The position numbers and the translations under genes are program-made. 64,000 nucleotides of DNA from Bacteroidota bacterium (lineage in GTDB: Bacteria; Bacteroidota; Bacteroidia; Bacteroidales; P3): the NCBI GenBank assembly GCA_023415495.1, contig JAEZKK010000035.1, positions 73,606 to 137,605 of the forward strand. The letters run 5' to 3'. Positions 1 through 8,958 of the stretch are shown piece by piece; positions within the stretch are counted from its first letter, which is position 1, and the number at the start of each line of letters is the position of its first letter. Below the pieces are notes generated by a model that searched no databases, was not told the origin of the DNA, and saw only the letters and a list, made by a program, of their open reading frames with translations.

Positions 1-74
1 GGAGTAACAATTAAATTCTAAATTAACGGCGACAAACACGCCAAATTATTAAATAAACAAAAACAAAACAAAAA

Positions 75-632
75 ATGAAAACAGTATCTATGAGCGGTTC
101 TCTTAGAGAGAACGTAGGGAAAAAAGATGCAAAAGCATTAAGACGTCAAAATTTAGTACCATGTGTGGTTTATGGTGGAGAAGGACAAATTCAATTCTCA
201 GTTGAGCAAAAGGATTTCAAACCTCTTCTTTTCACTCCAGACACACACTATATCAATCTAAACATTGATGGCAAGGAAATTAGAGCAATCTTACAAGACA
301 TCCAATACCACCCAGTATCAGATGAAGTATTACATGCAGATTTCTTAAGAATTTTCGATGACAAACCAATTACAACCCTTATTCCTGTTAACCCAATTGG
401 GGTTGCTCCTGGAGTATTGCAAGGGGGTAAATTAGTTACTAAATTACGTAAATTAAGAATTAAAGGGCTTCCTGATAATATACCACAACACATTGACATT
501 GATATTTCAAAACTTGAAATAGGAAATAGTATTAGAGTTGAAAAACTTGAATTAGAAAACGTTGAATGTTTGGAAAACAAATCTTCTATCGTTCTTTGGG
601 TTAAACCAACTCGTCAATCTTCAAAAGGTTAA
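75..632 (+). CDS. rplY: 50S ribosomal protein L25 (bL25/CTC family)
   Basis: This protein of the large ribosomal subunit binds 5S rRNA. At 185 aa it is the long CTC-type form, with an N-terminal L25 beta-barrel (about residues 5-90, containing LRRQNLVPCVVYGG) and a C-terminal TL5-like beta domain (about 95-180). The start follows an A-rich leader without a Shine-Dalgarno sequence, which is usual for strongly expressed Bacteroidota genes. A hairpin terminator follows at 658-692, and pth lies downstream on the same strand. The rplY-pth pairing is common in bacteria. Identification is by family resemblance and is firm. Confidence 0.95.
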   Translation: MKTVSMSGSLRENVGKKDAKALRRQNLVPCVVYGGEGQIQFSVEQKDFKPLLFTPDTHYINLNIDGKEIRAILQDIQYHPVSDEVLHADFLRIFDDKPITTLIPVNPIGVAPGVLQGGKLVTKLRKLRIKGLPDNIPQHIDIDISKLEIGNSIRVEKLELENVECLENKSSIVLWVKPTRQSSKG

Positions 633-657
633 TAAATAATATTATTTATCAATATAA

Positions 658-692
658 AATAGTGAGTAGTATAATTACTATTCACTATTTTT
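658..692 (+). terminator. Hairpin terminator after rplY, overlapping the pth promoter
   Basis: A 14-bp stem (658-671 with 676-689, one G-T pair) closes a TAAT loop and is followed by a T run. The T run is part of the -7 box TATTTTTG at 686-693, so the end of one transcript and the start of the next share bases. Confidence 0.75.
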
Positions 693-693
693 G
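686..693 (+). promoter_or_regulatory. -7 promoter box for pth
   Basis: TATTTTTG matches the Bacteroidota -7 consensus TAnnTTTG and lies 27 bases before the pth ATG. No clear -33 TTTG was seen at the usual 19-21 bp distance. Confidence 0.6.
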
Positions 694-719
694 CTTATAA
701 AACTTAGCAATAACAGAAA

Positions 720-1286
720 ATGAAATACTTAATAATTGGGCTTGGAAATATAGGTTCGGAATATGAGAATACAAGACATAATATTGGATTTATGGCTTTA
801 GATAGTATTCTTAAAGCAAATCAAGGTGAGAAATTCACCTTAGAACGCCATGCTTATATTTCTCAAATCAAACATAAGGGGAGAACTATTATATTGGCAA
901 AGCCAACAACCTATGTGAATTTAAGTGGAAAGGCTTTTAAGTATTGGATGGATAAGGAGAATATCCCTTTAGAAAATATATTGGTAATTGTAGATGATAT
1001 TGCTTTGGAATTAGGTCAAATCCGTATGAGGATGAATGGTGGAGATGGAGGTCATAATGGATTAAAGGATATTATATCAACTCTTGGGCATAATAAATTC
1101 AATCGTTTACGCTTTGGAATTGGCAATGATTTTTCAAGAGGCAAGCAAGTCGATTTTGTTCTTGGGCAGTGGTCGGAAGGCGAGTTAGCTACAATTAATC
1201 TAAGATTTGAACTACTAAATGATATTGTAAAATCCTTCTCAACTATTGGCATGGATAGGACTATGAATGCATTCAATGGGAAGTAA
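720..1286 (+). CDS. pth: Peptidyl-tRNA hydrolase
   Basis: It cleaves peptidyl-tRNA released from stalled ribosomes so that the tRNA is recycled. The 188 aa length is normal. The N-terminal GLGNIGSEYENTRHNIGF block contains catalytic His20. Further family signatures are KPTTYVNLSG near residue 61 and GGDGGHNGLKDI near residue 107. It has its own promoter-like box at 686. It converges on the sensor kinase gene with only 3 bases between the stop codons. Confidence 0.96.
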   Translation: MKYLIIGLGNIGSEYENTRHNIGFMALDSILKANQGEKFTLERHAYISQIKHKGRTIILAKPTTYVNLSGKAFKYWMDKENIPLENILVIVDDIALELGQIRMRMNGGDGGHNGLKDIISTLGHNKFNRLRFGIGNDFSRGKQVDFVLGQWSEGELATINLRFELLNDIVKSFSTIGMDRTMNAFNGK

Positions 1287-1289
1287 TTC

Positions 1290-2330
1290 TTATTCTTTTT
1301 TGGATTTCTTTAGAGTAAAACCAAAGACTGTACCTTGTCCGAGCTTACTTCTAATATTAATTGTTTGGTCATGTGCTTCGATAATATGCTTTACAATAGA
1401 TAGACCAAGACCTGTTCCTCCAAATTGACGCGAACGCGCCTTGTCAGTACGATAAAACCTCTCAAAAACTCTGTCAACATCCTTCTCGTCAATACCTATT
1501 CCATGGTCAGAAATCTCTATTAGTAATTGGTCATCCATATCAAAGGTTTTAATTCTTACCTCTCCCCCATTATCCTTAGAATATTTAATCCCATTTTCAA
1601 TAAGGTTTACAATAACCTGGCGTATCTTCTCCCTATCAGCAATAACAAAATACGGCTCTGGATTTGCCGCAACAACCGAAACCTTTCTTTCCTTTGCCTT
1701 TAGTTCAAGGTGTTCAATCACCTCTTGAATCAATGCAGAAATATCGAAGTTTATAATATTTAAAGGAAATTCTCCCTGCTCTAACTGTGAAATAGCATCA
1801 AGGTCTTGAACAATATCTATCATCCTGTCAATACCTGCTTCTGCTCTCTGAAGATATTTTAAACTAAGGTTTTTATCCTCAATTCCTCCTTCCAAAAGTG
1901 TTGATACATAACCTTGGATAGTAAAAATAGGAGTTCTAAGTTCATGAGCAACATTACCAATATAATCTTTCCTAAATTTCTCTAAGGCTATCATATTATT
2001 CATCTTCTCATTATCATCCTCCATCCATTGTTCCACTTCCTTATTAACATCATCAAGGCTAAGAGATGAGGATTTTATTCTTTGACGAAGGTCTTTTTTT
2101 GAAACTTTATAGCTATAGATATTCTTATATATGGTTCTTACCTTTTCGTAGATTTCTTTCCTTATAAAATATCTGATAAAAATATAGTTTAGAATAAAAA
2201 AGGCAATACTATATATAAGTGCTGAAAGGAAATAATCCTCCTTTGAAACAAAACTTAGAACTATTACTCCAAGAAAAAATAAAATCAGAGAGGAGAAAGC
2301 AAGTAAAGAGATAAGTAATCTATTTTTCAT
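1290..2330 (-). CDS. Sensor histidine kinase, PhoR-like
   Basis: This membrane sensor kinase phosphorylates the response regulator encoded just upstream. Two membrane segments (about residues 5-28 and 33-55) bracket almost no periplasmic loop, so a large external sensor domain is absent. The HisKA domain has His129 in HELRTP. The ATPase domain has the N box (NLIENGIKYS), G1 (DHGIGI), F box (FERFYRTDKARS) and G2 (GGTGLGLSIVKH). It starts 6 bases after the regulator stops, so the two are co-transcribed. The signal is unknown. A PhoR-type role is inferred from architecture only. Confidence 0.92.
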   Translation of the reverse strand: MKNRLLISLLAFSSLILFFLGVIVLSFVSKEDYFLSALIYSIAFFILNYIFIRYFIRKEIYEKVRTIYKNIYSYKVSKKDLRQRIKSSSLSLDDVNKEVEQWMEDDNEKMNNMIALEKFRKDYIGNVAHELRTPIFTIQGYVSTLLEGGIEDKNLSLKYLQRAEAGIDRMIDIVQDLDAISQLEQGEFPLNIINFDISALIQEVIEHLELKAKERKVSVVAANPEPYFVIADREKIRQVIVNLIENGIKYSKDNGGEVRIKTFDMDDQLLIEISDHGIGIDEKDVDRVFERFYRTDKARSRQFGGTGLGLSIVKHIIEAHDQTINIRSKLGQGTVFGFTLKKSKKE

Positions 2331-2336
2331 TTTCTT

Positions 2337-3050
2337 TTATTCTTCGTATTTATACCCTACTCCTTTATAAGTTTTTATATTTTCTATCTTAAGCTTTTCT
2401 CTAAGTTTTCTGATATGAACATCTATTGTTCTTTCTCCTACTATTACTCCATCATCCCAAACAGCAGAATAAATCTCATCCCTTGTAAATACTTTATTAG
2501 GTTTAGAGGCTAAGAAATAAAGCAATTCAAATTCTTTTTTTGATAAAGTAATTTCCTTACCCCCAACACTAACTACGTATCTATCCTTATCAATTATTAT
2601 ATCCATCAAAACTAATTGATTATTATTTGAATCTGAAAAAGAATTAGTACTTGAAGGCGGAATCCTTTTACGCCTTAACAAAGCAGTTAGACGGGCTGAA
2701 AGCAATTTCGGTTTAATTGGTTTTGAAATATAATCATCTGCTCCTGCACTAAAACCTGCTAATTGAGAATAGTCTTCGTTTCTCGCAGTTAAAAATACTA
2801 TCATGGTATTATCTAATTCCGTGATTTTTCTTAATTCTGCACATGTCTCAATTCCATCCATCTCTGGCATCATAACATCTAAGAGAATAATGTCAGGGAC
2901 AAAACTCTTTACTAAATTCAATGCCTGAATTCCAGATTCAGCAGTCTTTACTAAATAACCATCTTTTTCCAATGAGAAACTTAAGAATTCAATAATATCC
3001 AAATCATCATCTACTATTAATATAGATTTTTTATCATTCATAATTGACAA
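2337..3050 (-). CDS. Response regulator, OmpR/PhoB family
   Basis: A two-component transcription factor of 237 aa. The receiver domain (about 8-125) has the acidic pocket LIVDDD and phospho-acceptor Asp58 in LLDVMMPEMDG. A winged-helix DNA-binding domain (about 145-235) ends in the family-typical TYKGVGYKYEE. The start could be residue 1 or Met4 (base 3041). Both overlap the end of maf, which suggests translational coupling. Its partner kinase follows directly. Confidence 0.94.
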   Translation of the reverse strand: MSIMNDKKSILIVDDDLDIIEFLSFSLEKDGYLVKTAESGIQALNLVKSFVPDIILLDVMMPEMDGIETCAELRKITELDNTMIVFLTARNEDYSQLAGFSAGADDYISKPIKPKLLSARLTALLRRKRIPPSSTNSFSDSNNNQLVLMDIIIDKDRYVVSVGGKEITLSKKEFELLYFLASKPNKVFTRDEIYSAVWDDGVIVGERTIDVHIRKLREKLKIENIKTYKGVGYKYEE

Positions 3051-3636
3051 TTATTTTCTTAATATGATTAAACACCTCAAAAGTAGGCAACCCCACAACA
3101 TTATAATATGACCCTTCTATTTTCTCAATGCCAATACAACCAATCCATTGCTGAATTGCGTATCCTCCAGCCTTATCGTAAGGTTTATAATTATCTACAT
3201 AGTATTCCTTCTCCCACAATTCTAATTTCTTAAAGTAAACTGTTGTAGATGCACTAAAAGATATTTCTTTTTTGTTTGTTTTCAAACAAACTCCAGTTAT
3301 AACTAAATGTTTATTTTCAGAAAGAGAAGTAAGAAAATCAATAGCTTGATTGCGATTTTCAGGTTTTGAAATTGAATGACCATCTATAAAAACCATTGTA
3401 TCGGCAGTTAGAAGGATTTCATTATCATTTAGCAAAGAATAATTAAAGCCTTTTGCTTTTTTTTCAGCAAGGTATTCTGGAATAATTCTATAATCTAAAT
3501 CTAATGGGTAATCCTCATCAACATCAATAGGAAAAGTCTCAACCTCGAATCCCATTTGTTTAATAAGCTCTAATCTTCTTGGGCTTTTAGAGGCTAAAAG
3601 GATTTTATAATCTAAAATATTAGAGAGATTTTCCAT
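3034..3636 (-). CDS. maf: Maf-family nucleotide pyrophosphatase
   Basis: Maf/YhdE proteins hydrolyse non-canonical or modified NTPs to monophosphates. The Walker-like start LASKSPRRLELIKQMG (residues 15-30), the acidic DVDEDYP segment and LTADTMVFIDG are family signatures. Length (200 aa) is usual. The gene ends inside the response-regulator start region and begins 10 bases after the MORN-repeat gene, in a tight minus-strand cluster. The exact substrate (dTTP/UTP or m7GTP type) cannot be read from the sequence. Confidence 0.92.
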   Translation of the reverse strand: MENLSNILDYKILLASKSPRRLELIKQMGFEVETFPIDVDEDYPLDLDYRIIPEYLAEKKAKGFNYSLLNDNEILLTADTMVFIDGHSISKPENRNQAIDFLTSLSENKHLVITGVCLKTNKKEISFSASTTVYFKKLELWEKEYYVDNYKPYDKAGGYAIQQWIGCIGIEKIEGSYYNVVGLPTFEVFNHIKKIIVNYE

Positions 3637-3646
3637 AGGCTAATCT

Positions 3647-4912
3647 CTAAAAATTCTTTTTTGAATTATCTTTTTTCTTCTCTTTAATAATTTCTTGAGA
3701 TATTTTTTTGCCAGATTTATATTTTGTGATTGAAATCATATTTCCTTTCCCATCGTAATTAGTCCAAGTACCCTCTTGTTTCCCTAATTTAAACTGACCC
3801 TTACCTAATAGATTCCCATTTTCAGTATATTCAGCCCATTTCCCATCTGGTTTGCCATTCTTAAAGCTTTGTTCTCTTAATAAGGCTCCTTGAAGATAAT
3901 AGAATATAGATTTCCCATCTCTTTCTCCAAATTTGTAGTTAGATTTTTCAATCAATACACCATAAGGAGTAAATTTATTATACTCTCCGTCTAATTTACC
4001 ATTCTTGTAATTAGCAATTATATATTTCTTTCCTGTTTCATCGAAAAGTGTTTCCTGACCATGTTTTAAGCCATTTGAATAATTCACTCTTGTCTTTATA
4101 ATCCCATTTGGATAATAAGATATCCATTCTGAGCTCATCTCACCTTTAGTAAAACTACCTTTATCTTTAATTGAACCATCAGGATAATAACTTTCCCATT
4201 CCCCTTGTTCCAACCCATCTTCGTAATTGCCTTTCTGCAATACTTTTCCATCTTCATAATAGGTAGTCCATAGTCCTTGACGCTTGCCGTTTGAGTATTT
4301 ACCTTTTCTCCAAAGTTCTGAAGTAGAATAAAAATACTCCCATTCTCCTTCTTCTAAATCATTTTTAAACTCTCCTTTGCTCCCTAATTTGCCATTTTCT
4401 CTATAATAGTATTTCCAAAGCCCATTGCGTTTACCTTTTACTAAATTCCCCTCCATCTCTTTTTTGCCGCTCTCATACCACCAGATAACATCTCCTTCTA
4501 AAAGGTCATAATTATACTCTCCCTCAAATTTTAATTTCCCGTCCTTATGAAATTCCTTATACTTCCCTTGCTTTTTAGAATCAATAATTTCTACCTTATA
4601 ATGCAATTGACCATTACTATAATATTCTTGGTTTTCTCCTTGCTCAGAATATGTTTCTACTTTAAAAAGTTGACCATTTTCAAAATAATGATGCCATTGT
4701 CCTATTTTCCTCCCATTTTCATCATAGCTACCCTTGATTTGAATTTTGGAATTAGGATAATACCAAATCCACTCTCCAATTCTTGTATCTTTATCAGTTT
4801 TAAACCCTTTTGTGGATACTTCCCCATTTTTCCAATATTCTGTATATGGAGTTTGAGCAATTAAGTTAAATGATGCTGAAAAAATTATCAGCAAAAAAAC
4901 AAGTTTCTTCAT
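3647..4912 (-). CDS. Secreted MORN-type repeat protein (YwqK-like)
   Basis: A 421 aa protein with a cleavable signal peptide (about 1-19, ending NLIAQ) and about 16 tandem repeats of 23-25 residues, pattern YYxNGxxxxKGxYxNGxxxGxW. These belong to the bacterial MORN variant often named after YwqK. The tail is Lys-rich. Such repeats form extended beta-hairpin solenoids. The biochemical role is unknown. Its ATG overlaps the stop codon of the DUF4270 gene (TAATG), so translation is probably coupled. Automated names call this family an antitoxin, but no toxin partner is next to it. Confidence 0.85.
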   Translation of the reverse strand: MKKLVFLLIIFSASFNLIAQTPYTEYWKNGEVSTKGFKTDKDTRIGEWIWYYPNSKIQIKGSYDENGRKIGQWHHYFENGQLFKVETYSEQGENQEYYSNGQLHYKVEIIDSKKQGKYKEFHKDGKLKFEGEYNYDLLEGDVIWWYESGKKEMEGNLVKGKRNGLWKYYYRENGKLGSKGEFKNDLEEGEWEYFYSTSELWRKGKYSNGKRQGLWTTYYEDGKVLQKGNYEDGLEQGEWESYYPDGSIKDKGSFTKGEMSSEWISYYPNGIIKTRVNYSNGLKHGQETLFDETGKKYIIANYKNGKLDGEYNKFTPYGVLIEKSNYKFGERDGKSIFYYLQGALLREQSFKNGKPDGKWAEYTENGNLLGKGQFKLGKQEGTWTNYDGKGNMISITKYKSGKKISQEIIKEKKKDNSKKNF

Positions 4913-6258
4913 TATCTTGTATATATGATTTCTATCTTAGTTGGGTTCGTATTATGTTTAGGTCCATTCAATACAACTCTTGATGCAGTAGATATTCTGG
5001 AGTCAGGGAATAAATAAATATGAGGATCCTTAATATTTCCATTCAAATAGTTTTGAAGATGTGAAGTAATTCTCATACGATAAGAATTATTCGCTTTATA
5101 AAATTTTCCATCAAAACTCTCTGCCTGAAAAGCATCATGAATATATACAAAATTTCCGTTATCATCTTTTCTATAAGCAACTAATCGAGATGGGAAATTA
5201 TAGTAAAGATTATTATTAGAATAGTTTTCGTCTACAGGAATTGTTAATAAAACCTGATTAAATGCCCCTATATTTTGAGTTGAATCTTTATACCAATTCA
5301 TTAAACTATCAATATTTAATTTGATATAACTAATACCCAAATTGCCTAAATACATTTTATTATTTAGAATAGCTCCTTGACAATCTATTGAATCGTTATA
5401 TGAAGTAAGTGTATTAAAACTTGAAATATCGCTTGAGGAGAAATCATATTCAATATTTGAAAAACGTGTTGATTTATCATCAAATACGAAATTATATCTT
5501 AAAGTTTTATCGTTTCCATCCCTATAATACAAACTCATTCCTGAAAGAGAAGAATACATATCAAAATAAGTAATCATTCCATTTGCAGAAGAGCTTGATG
5601 TTGTTGTTGCTTTAATATAAAATCCTTTTATTTGATTTTTAAACTCTCCATTGCTTGGAATTGAACCAAGTGATAGTATTTTATTCATAAAAGCATTCCC
5701 CAGATTAACTCTTAGATGTGGCAATAAAGTATCTCCTCCAATTACCAAAGTTTGTTTAGGAGAAATATTGATAACTGAAGAATAAATTGGAGTTGGATTA
5801 ATATTCAGTTTACTATTAGAATAATATGATACTGAATCAATAAAATCCTCTGTGATTTCATATACTTCAACCTTCATATCCATATTTTTAATTGATGTGT
5901 CTTTTGCAAATAGTCCTGTATAGGCCATTGTTAAGACAATAGAATCTGGCTTTGAATAGGTGGAAGAAGAAAAATCCTGACTATTTGTTGATAGACTTAT
6001 CTGAGTAAAAATAGATGTAGTAAGTTTTCCAAATTCATTATCAGAATACTCTCCCATGGTCATATATCTGTAATTAGATGTCTTTAAGGAATCTCCTTCA
6101 TGGAAATTAAACGCCATTACGTTATTTAGTTTATGTCCATGCAAACTAACCCTATCAGAGTCTTCAACTAAATTCAAGCCAAGGATTTCATCCTCATTGG
6201 TGCATGAAAAAAAGAATAAGGGTAACAAAACTATTAATAAGAATTTTATTTTCTTCAT
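4912..6258 (-). CDS. DUF4270 family lipoprotein
   Basis: Exported lipoprotein (448 aa) with a lipobox ending in Cys19 (LFFFSC) followed by the LGLNLVEDSD and MGEYSDNEFGKLTTSIFTQ segments typical of DUF4270, a family confined to Bacteroidota. The function of the family is not established. It sits directly downstream of the glycogen-synthase-like gene, an arrangement I recognise from other Bacteroidota, and overlaps the MORN-repeat gene by one base. Confidence 0.85.
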   Translation of the reverse strand: MKKIKFLLIVLLPLFFFSCTNEDEILGLNLVEDSDRVSLHGHKLNNVMAFNFHEGDSLKTSNYRYMTMGEYSDNEFGKLTTSIFTQISLSTNSQDFSSSTYSKPDSIVLTMAYTGLFAKDTSIKNMDMKVEVYEITEDFIDSVSYYSNSKLNINPTPIYSSVINISPKQTLVIGGDTLLPHLRVNLGNAFMNKILSLGSIPSNGEFKNQIKGFYIKATTTSSSSANGMITYFDMYSSLSGMSLYYRDGNDKTLRYNFVFDDKSTRFSNIEYDFSSSDISSFNTLTSYNDSIDCQGAILNNKMYLGNLGISYIKLNIDSLMNWYKDSTQNIGAFNQVLLTIPVDENYSNNNLYYNFPSRLVAYRKDDNGNFVYIHDAFQAESFDGKFYKANNSYRMRITSHLQNYLNGNIKDPHIYLFPDSRISTASRVVLNGPKHNTNPTKIEIIYTR

Positions 6259-6321
6259 TGAATTATATTTTTTGATATAGCAAGTAACGATAAATATTGT
6301 CTATTGTTGCATTTAGTTTTA

Positions 6322-7143
6322 TTAATCCTCCACAGGAATAATAATTTTATCATAAAGTGCATTTAACTTTTCAACCTGCTCTTCAATTGGAGCATATTCA
6401 ATAATATTTTTCTTGGTTTGGCGAACAAATTCCAATAGTTCTGGATTAATTTTATCACTCCCTAATACTATCCCATCAGCGTAAGATACTGCCGCCATCA
6501 TAAAATTAAGATATGTAGGTTCTTTATAGAATTTCCAATCCTTTAAAGTTCCTCCATCTACTTTTAATTTTTTATATAGATTTTCACATAAACTATCTCC
6601 AAAATCATCATCGTAAAGAGTAATAACTATTTTACTTTTTGAGAATAAAGGATTATGTTTATATTCTGTTCTTTTAACATAGAACGGGATAAGACATGTA
6701 AACCAGCCTGTGCAATGTATTACCTGTGGTTGCCAATTAAGTTTTTTTATTGTTTCCAATACACCTCTTGAATAAAATATTGTTCTTTCATCGTTGTCAA
6801 TAAACATTTTATTCTTTACATCATAAACATCATACCTCCTAAGGAAGAAGTCTTCATTATCTATAAAATAGACTTGCATTCTTGCAGGTTGGATTGATGC
6901 AACTTTTATAATAAGTGGGTGGTCTGCATTTTCAATAATTAGATTTATCCCTGAAAGTCTAATTACCTCATGTAATTGGTTTTTCCTCTCATTTATATTC
7001 CCAAACTTTGGCATAAAAGTTCGGATTTCTTTACCTTTTTCTTGTATGTATTGAGGTATATTTCTGCTTATTTTAGATAATTCGCTTCCATCTAAATATG
7101 GTAACATCTCTTGATTTACAAATAGTACTCTTCCCTTTGCCAT
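6322..7143 (-). CDS. Glycogen/starch synthase-like protein (N-terminal GT5 domain only)
   Basis: The 273 aa product resembles the N-terminal Rossmann half of GT5 glycogen synthases (VLFVNQEMLPY at the start, IHCTGWFTCLIPFYVKR near residue 145). It lacks the second GT-B half that carries the nucleotide-sugar site, and the usual KxGGL glucan motif is absent. This short form is widespread and conserved in Bacteroidota, so it is a distinct family rather than a broken gene. It is unlikely to be a normal glycogen synthase; its real role is unknown. A -7 box lies just upstream on the minus strand. Confidence 0.8.
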   Translation of the reverse strand: MAKGRVLFVNQEMLPYLDGSELSKISRNIPQYIQEKGKEIRTFMPKFGNINERKNQLHEVIRLSGINLIIENADHPLIIKVASIQPARMQVYFIDNEDFFLRRYDVYDVKNKMFIDNDERTIFYSRGVLETIKKLNWQPQVIHCTGWFTCLIPFYVKRTEYKHNPLFSKSKIVITLYDDDFGDSLCENLYKKLKVDGGTLKDWKFYKEPTYLNFMMAAVSYADGIVLGSDKINPELLEFVRQTKKNIIEYAPIEEQVEKLNALYDKIIIPVED

Positions 7144-7165
7144 GTCTTTTTTATTTAATTACTTG

Positions 7166-7173
7166 CAAAGATA
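7166..7173 (-). promoter_or_regulatory. -7 promoter box for the 7.1-1.3 kb minus-strand cluster
   Basis: On the minus strand the sequence reads TATCTTTG, a match to TAnnTTTG, 23 bases before the glycogen-synthase-like start. No convincing -33 element was seen. Confidence 0.6.
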
Positions 7174-7222
7174 CGATTTTTTTATGAGATAATAAAAATG
7201 AAGATATTAATAATAATTTATT

Positions 7223-7867
7223 TTACATCGCTTTATCGCCTAACATGGGGACAAAACTAAAATCCCCAAAATCTTCTCTTTTAGCTTCAAATTCAGAAAC
7301 TTTGGTAATCCTTGTCATTATCTGAGTTTTCTCCCCTAATGGAATTACCATATATCCTCCTATTTTTAATTGCATAAATAAGTCTTTTGGCAATTCTTGA
7401 GCTCCACATGTTACAAGTATTTTATCAAATGGGGAAAATTGAACAAGCCCCTTATATCCATCCCCAAAGAAACATCGTGAATTGTATTTCAATAGCTTGA
7501 TTACTGAAGAAGCTCTTATATGAAGCGGTTTATGTCTCTCTATAGAATAAATCCTTGTAGAAATCTCACTTAAAACACAGGTTTGATAGCCTGAACCTGT
7601 CCCTATTTCCAAGACCTTATCGGTTTTCTTTAATTCCAAAAGCTGAGTTTGGAACGCTACTGTATATGGTTGGCTTATGGTTTGGTCACAGCCAATAGGT
7701 AATGCTTTATCGATATAAGCAAGATTATCTAATGATGAATCTAAGAATATATGACGAGGGATTTTACCAATTGCATCCAATACTGCCTTATCTGTTATTC
7801 CCTTTGTAATAAGTTCCTCTACAAGTGCTTTCCTTAATCCCTTATGCTTAAAACTATCTCTTATCAT
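7223..7867 (-). CDS. pcm: Protein-L-isoaspartate O-methyltransferase
   Basis: It transfers a methyl group from SAM to isoaspartyl residues to start repair of damaged proteins. The 214 aa sequence shows the family block DKALPIGCDQTISQPYTVAF, motif I VLEIGTGSGYQT and the C-terminal GGYMVIPLG. It lies upstream of the glycogen-synthase-like gene with an 80-base gap and its own divergent region to the lipoprotein gene at 8028. Confidence 0.93.
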   Translation of the reverse strand: MIRDSFKHKGLRKALVEELITKGITDKAVLDAIGKIPRHIFLDSSLDNLAYIDKALPIGCDQTISQPYTVAFQTQLLELKKTDKVLEIGTGSGYQTCVLSEISTRIYSIERHKPLHIRASSVIKLLKYNSRCFFGDGYKGLVQFSPFDKILVTCGAQELPKDLFMQLKIGGYMVIPLGEKTQIMTRITKVSEFEAKREDFGDFSFVPMLGDKAM

Positions 7868-7947
7868 TTATGGAGTTTTTCTTCTAACGAATGGCGAATT
7901 TACAAAATAAAATCCATATAATGCTTTATGGAGAAAGAAAAAAGGTT

Positions 7948-7955
7948 TATTTTTG
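7948..7955 (+). promoter_or_regulatory. -7 promoter box for the 8028 lipoprotein gene
   Basis: TATTTTTG matches TAnnTTTG and lies 72 bases before the ATG in the divergent region between pcm and the lipoprotein gene. The distance to the start codon is longer than at other promoters here. Confidence 0.45.
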
Positions 7956-8027
7956 CTACTTAGTTCTGGGTATTAAATAATATATATCTGGATTAATCGT
8001 TGTATTTGAAGATTATATTTTTTTATT

Positions 8028-8939
8028 ATGAGAAAAAAACTACTTCCTGTTTTTTTAGGTATTCTAAGCATAATTGGCTTTGGTTCTTGCAATAATTTCG
8101 AGGGCAATCAGGAAATACCTTCCTATATTAAGATAGATGCTATAAATTTAGTCCAAAATAATAATATCCCACAGAGTTCTATCGAAGGTTTCAATACTTC
8201 TTTGATTACCGATGTATGGATTTATGTGGATAATATTAATATTGGTGCGTTTACTCTACCTTGTGAAATCCCAATTTTAGAAGAAGGAAGCCACAAGATT
8301 GATATCCGACCTGGAGTTAAGTTAAATGGTATTGCTATGACCAGAGCAGAATACCCTTTCTATTCTTATTATTCTCAAACACATAATCTAATCCCTGGCA
8401 AAACTATTGATTTTGGCACCTTGGAGGTTAAGTATAATGATATTCTTACTAAATTCTCGCTTGTTGAGTTGTTCGAAAGCCCTTCAATTGAGTTTACTAC
8501 CGACGGGATTAATCCAGATTCGACAAATTTAATTACAAAAATTAATCATATTGACTCTGTCGAGTATGGTTCATATTGTGGTGCAATGTATTTAGGTAAA
8601 AATCAAGCCTCTTACAAGATAATTACCGATTCAATGTATGTTACAAATAAAGATGTATTGATACTTGAATTAGATTATTGGTGTAATATTCCTTTTGATA
8701 TTGGAATTAAAGGCAAAACTTCTTCTGGCTCGAAGGATTATTATATAAATGCGATGAGGGTTAATGCAAATTCTAATAAGGGTTGGCAAAAAATCTATGT
8801 AGTAATGGGCAAGGTATGGCAACAACTTTTCTACCCTAATACCTTCCGTGTCTTTTTGTCTCCAGCTAACCCAAATAATATTGATAATGGTTGGGTTTAT
8901 ATCGATAATGTAAAACTTATTCACAAACCTAATTTCTAA
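8028..8939 (+). CDS. Hypothetical lipoprotein
   Basis: A 303 aa exported protein with a type II signal (lipobox GFGSC, lipidated Cys22). The remainder is rich in beta-type segments. No family was recognised. The C-terminal half, with alternating hydrophobic strands and the GWVYIDNVKL ending, looks like a jelly-roll/galactose-binding fold, but this is a guess. It lies 19 bases before the sugar transferase gene and may be co-transcribed with it. Confidence 0.7.
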   Translation: MRKKLLPVFLGILSIIGFGSCNNFEGNQEIPSYIKIDAINLVQNNNIPQSSIEGFNTSLITDVWIYVDNINIGAFTLPCEIPILEEGSHKIDIRPGVKLNGIAMTRAEYPFYSYYSQTHNLIPGKTIDFGTLEVKYNDILTKFSLVELFESPSIEFTTDGINPDSTNLITKINHIDSVEYGSYCGAMYLGKNQASYKIITDSMYVTNKDVLILELDYWCNIPFDIGIKGKTSSGSKDYYINAMRVNANSNKGWQKIYVVMGKVWQQLFYPNTFRVFLSPANPNNIDNGWVYIDNVKLIHKPNF

Positions 8940-8958
8940 AAACCTCAACTCTTAAGAT

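Noticed and set aside
28..42. Small hairpin GGCG/CGCC before rplY as a regulatory element
   Set aside because: The stem is only 4 bp and the upstream context is outside the window, so it cannot be judged.
248..580. Antisense reading frame inside rplY, and similar frames opposite recQ, gldK, lptD and the MORN gene
   Set aside because: They mirror the codon structure of recognised genes, have no family resemblance and no promoter or start context.
3647..4912. Toxin-antitoxin module (YwqK-type antitoxin name)
   Set aside because: The product has a signal peptide and 16 MORN-type repeats, and its neighbours are maf and a lipoprotein gene. No toxin candidate is adjacent.
6322..7143. Truncated glycogen synthase pseudogene
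   Set aside because: The short form with this N-terminus is conserved in the phylum next to DUF4270 genes, and the frame is intact.
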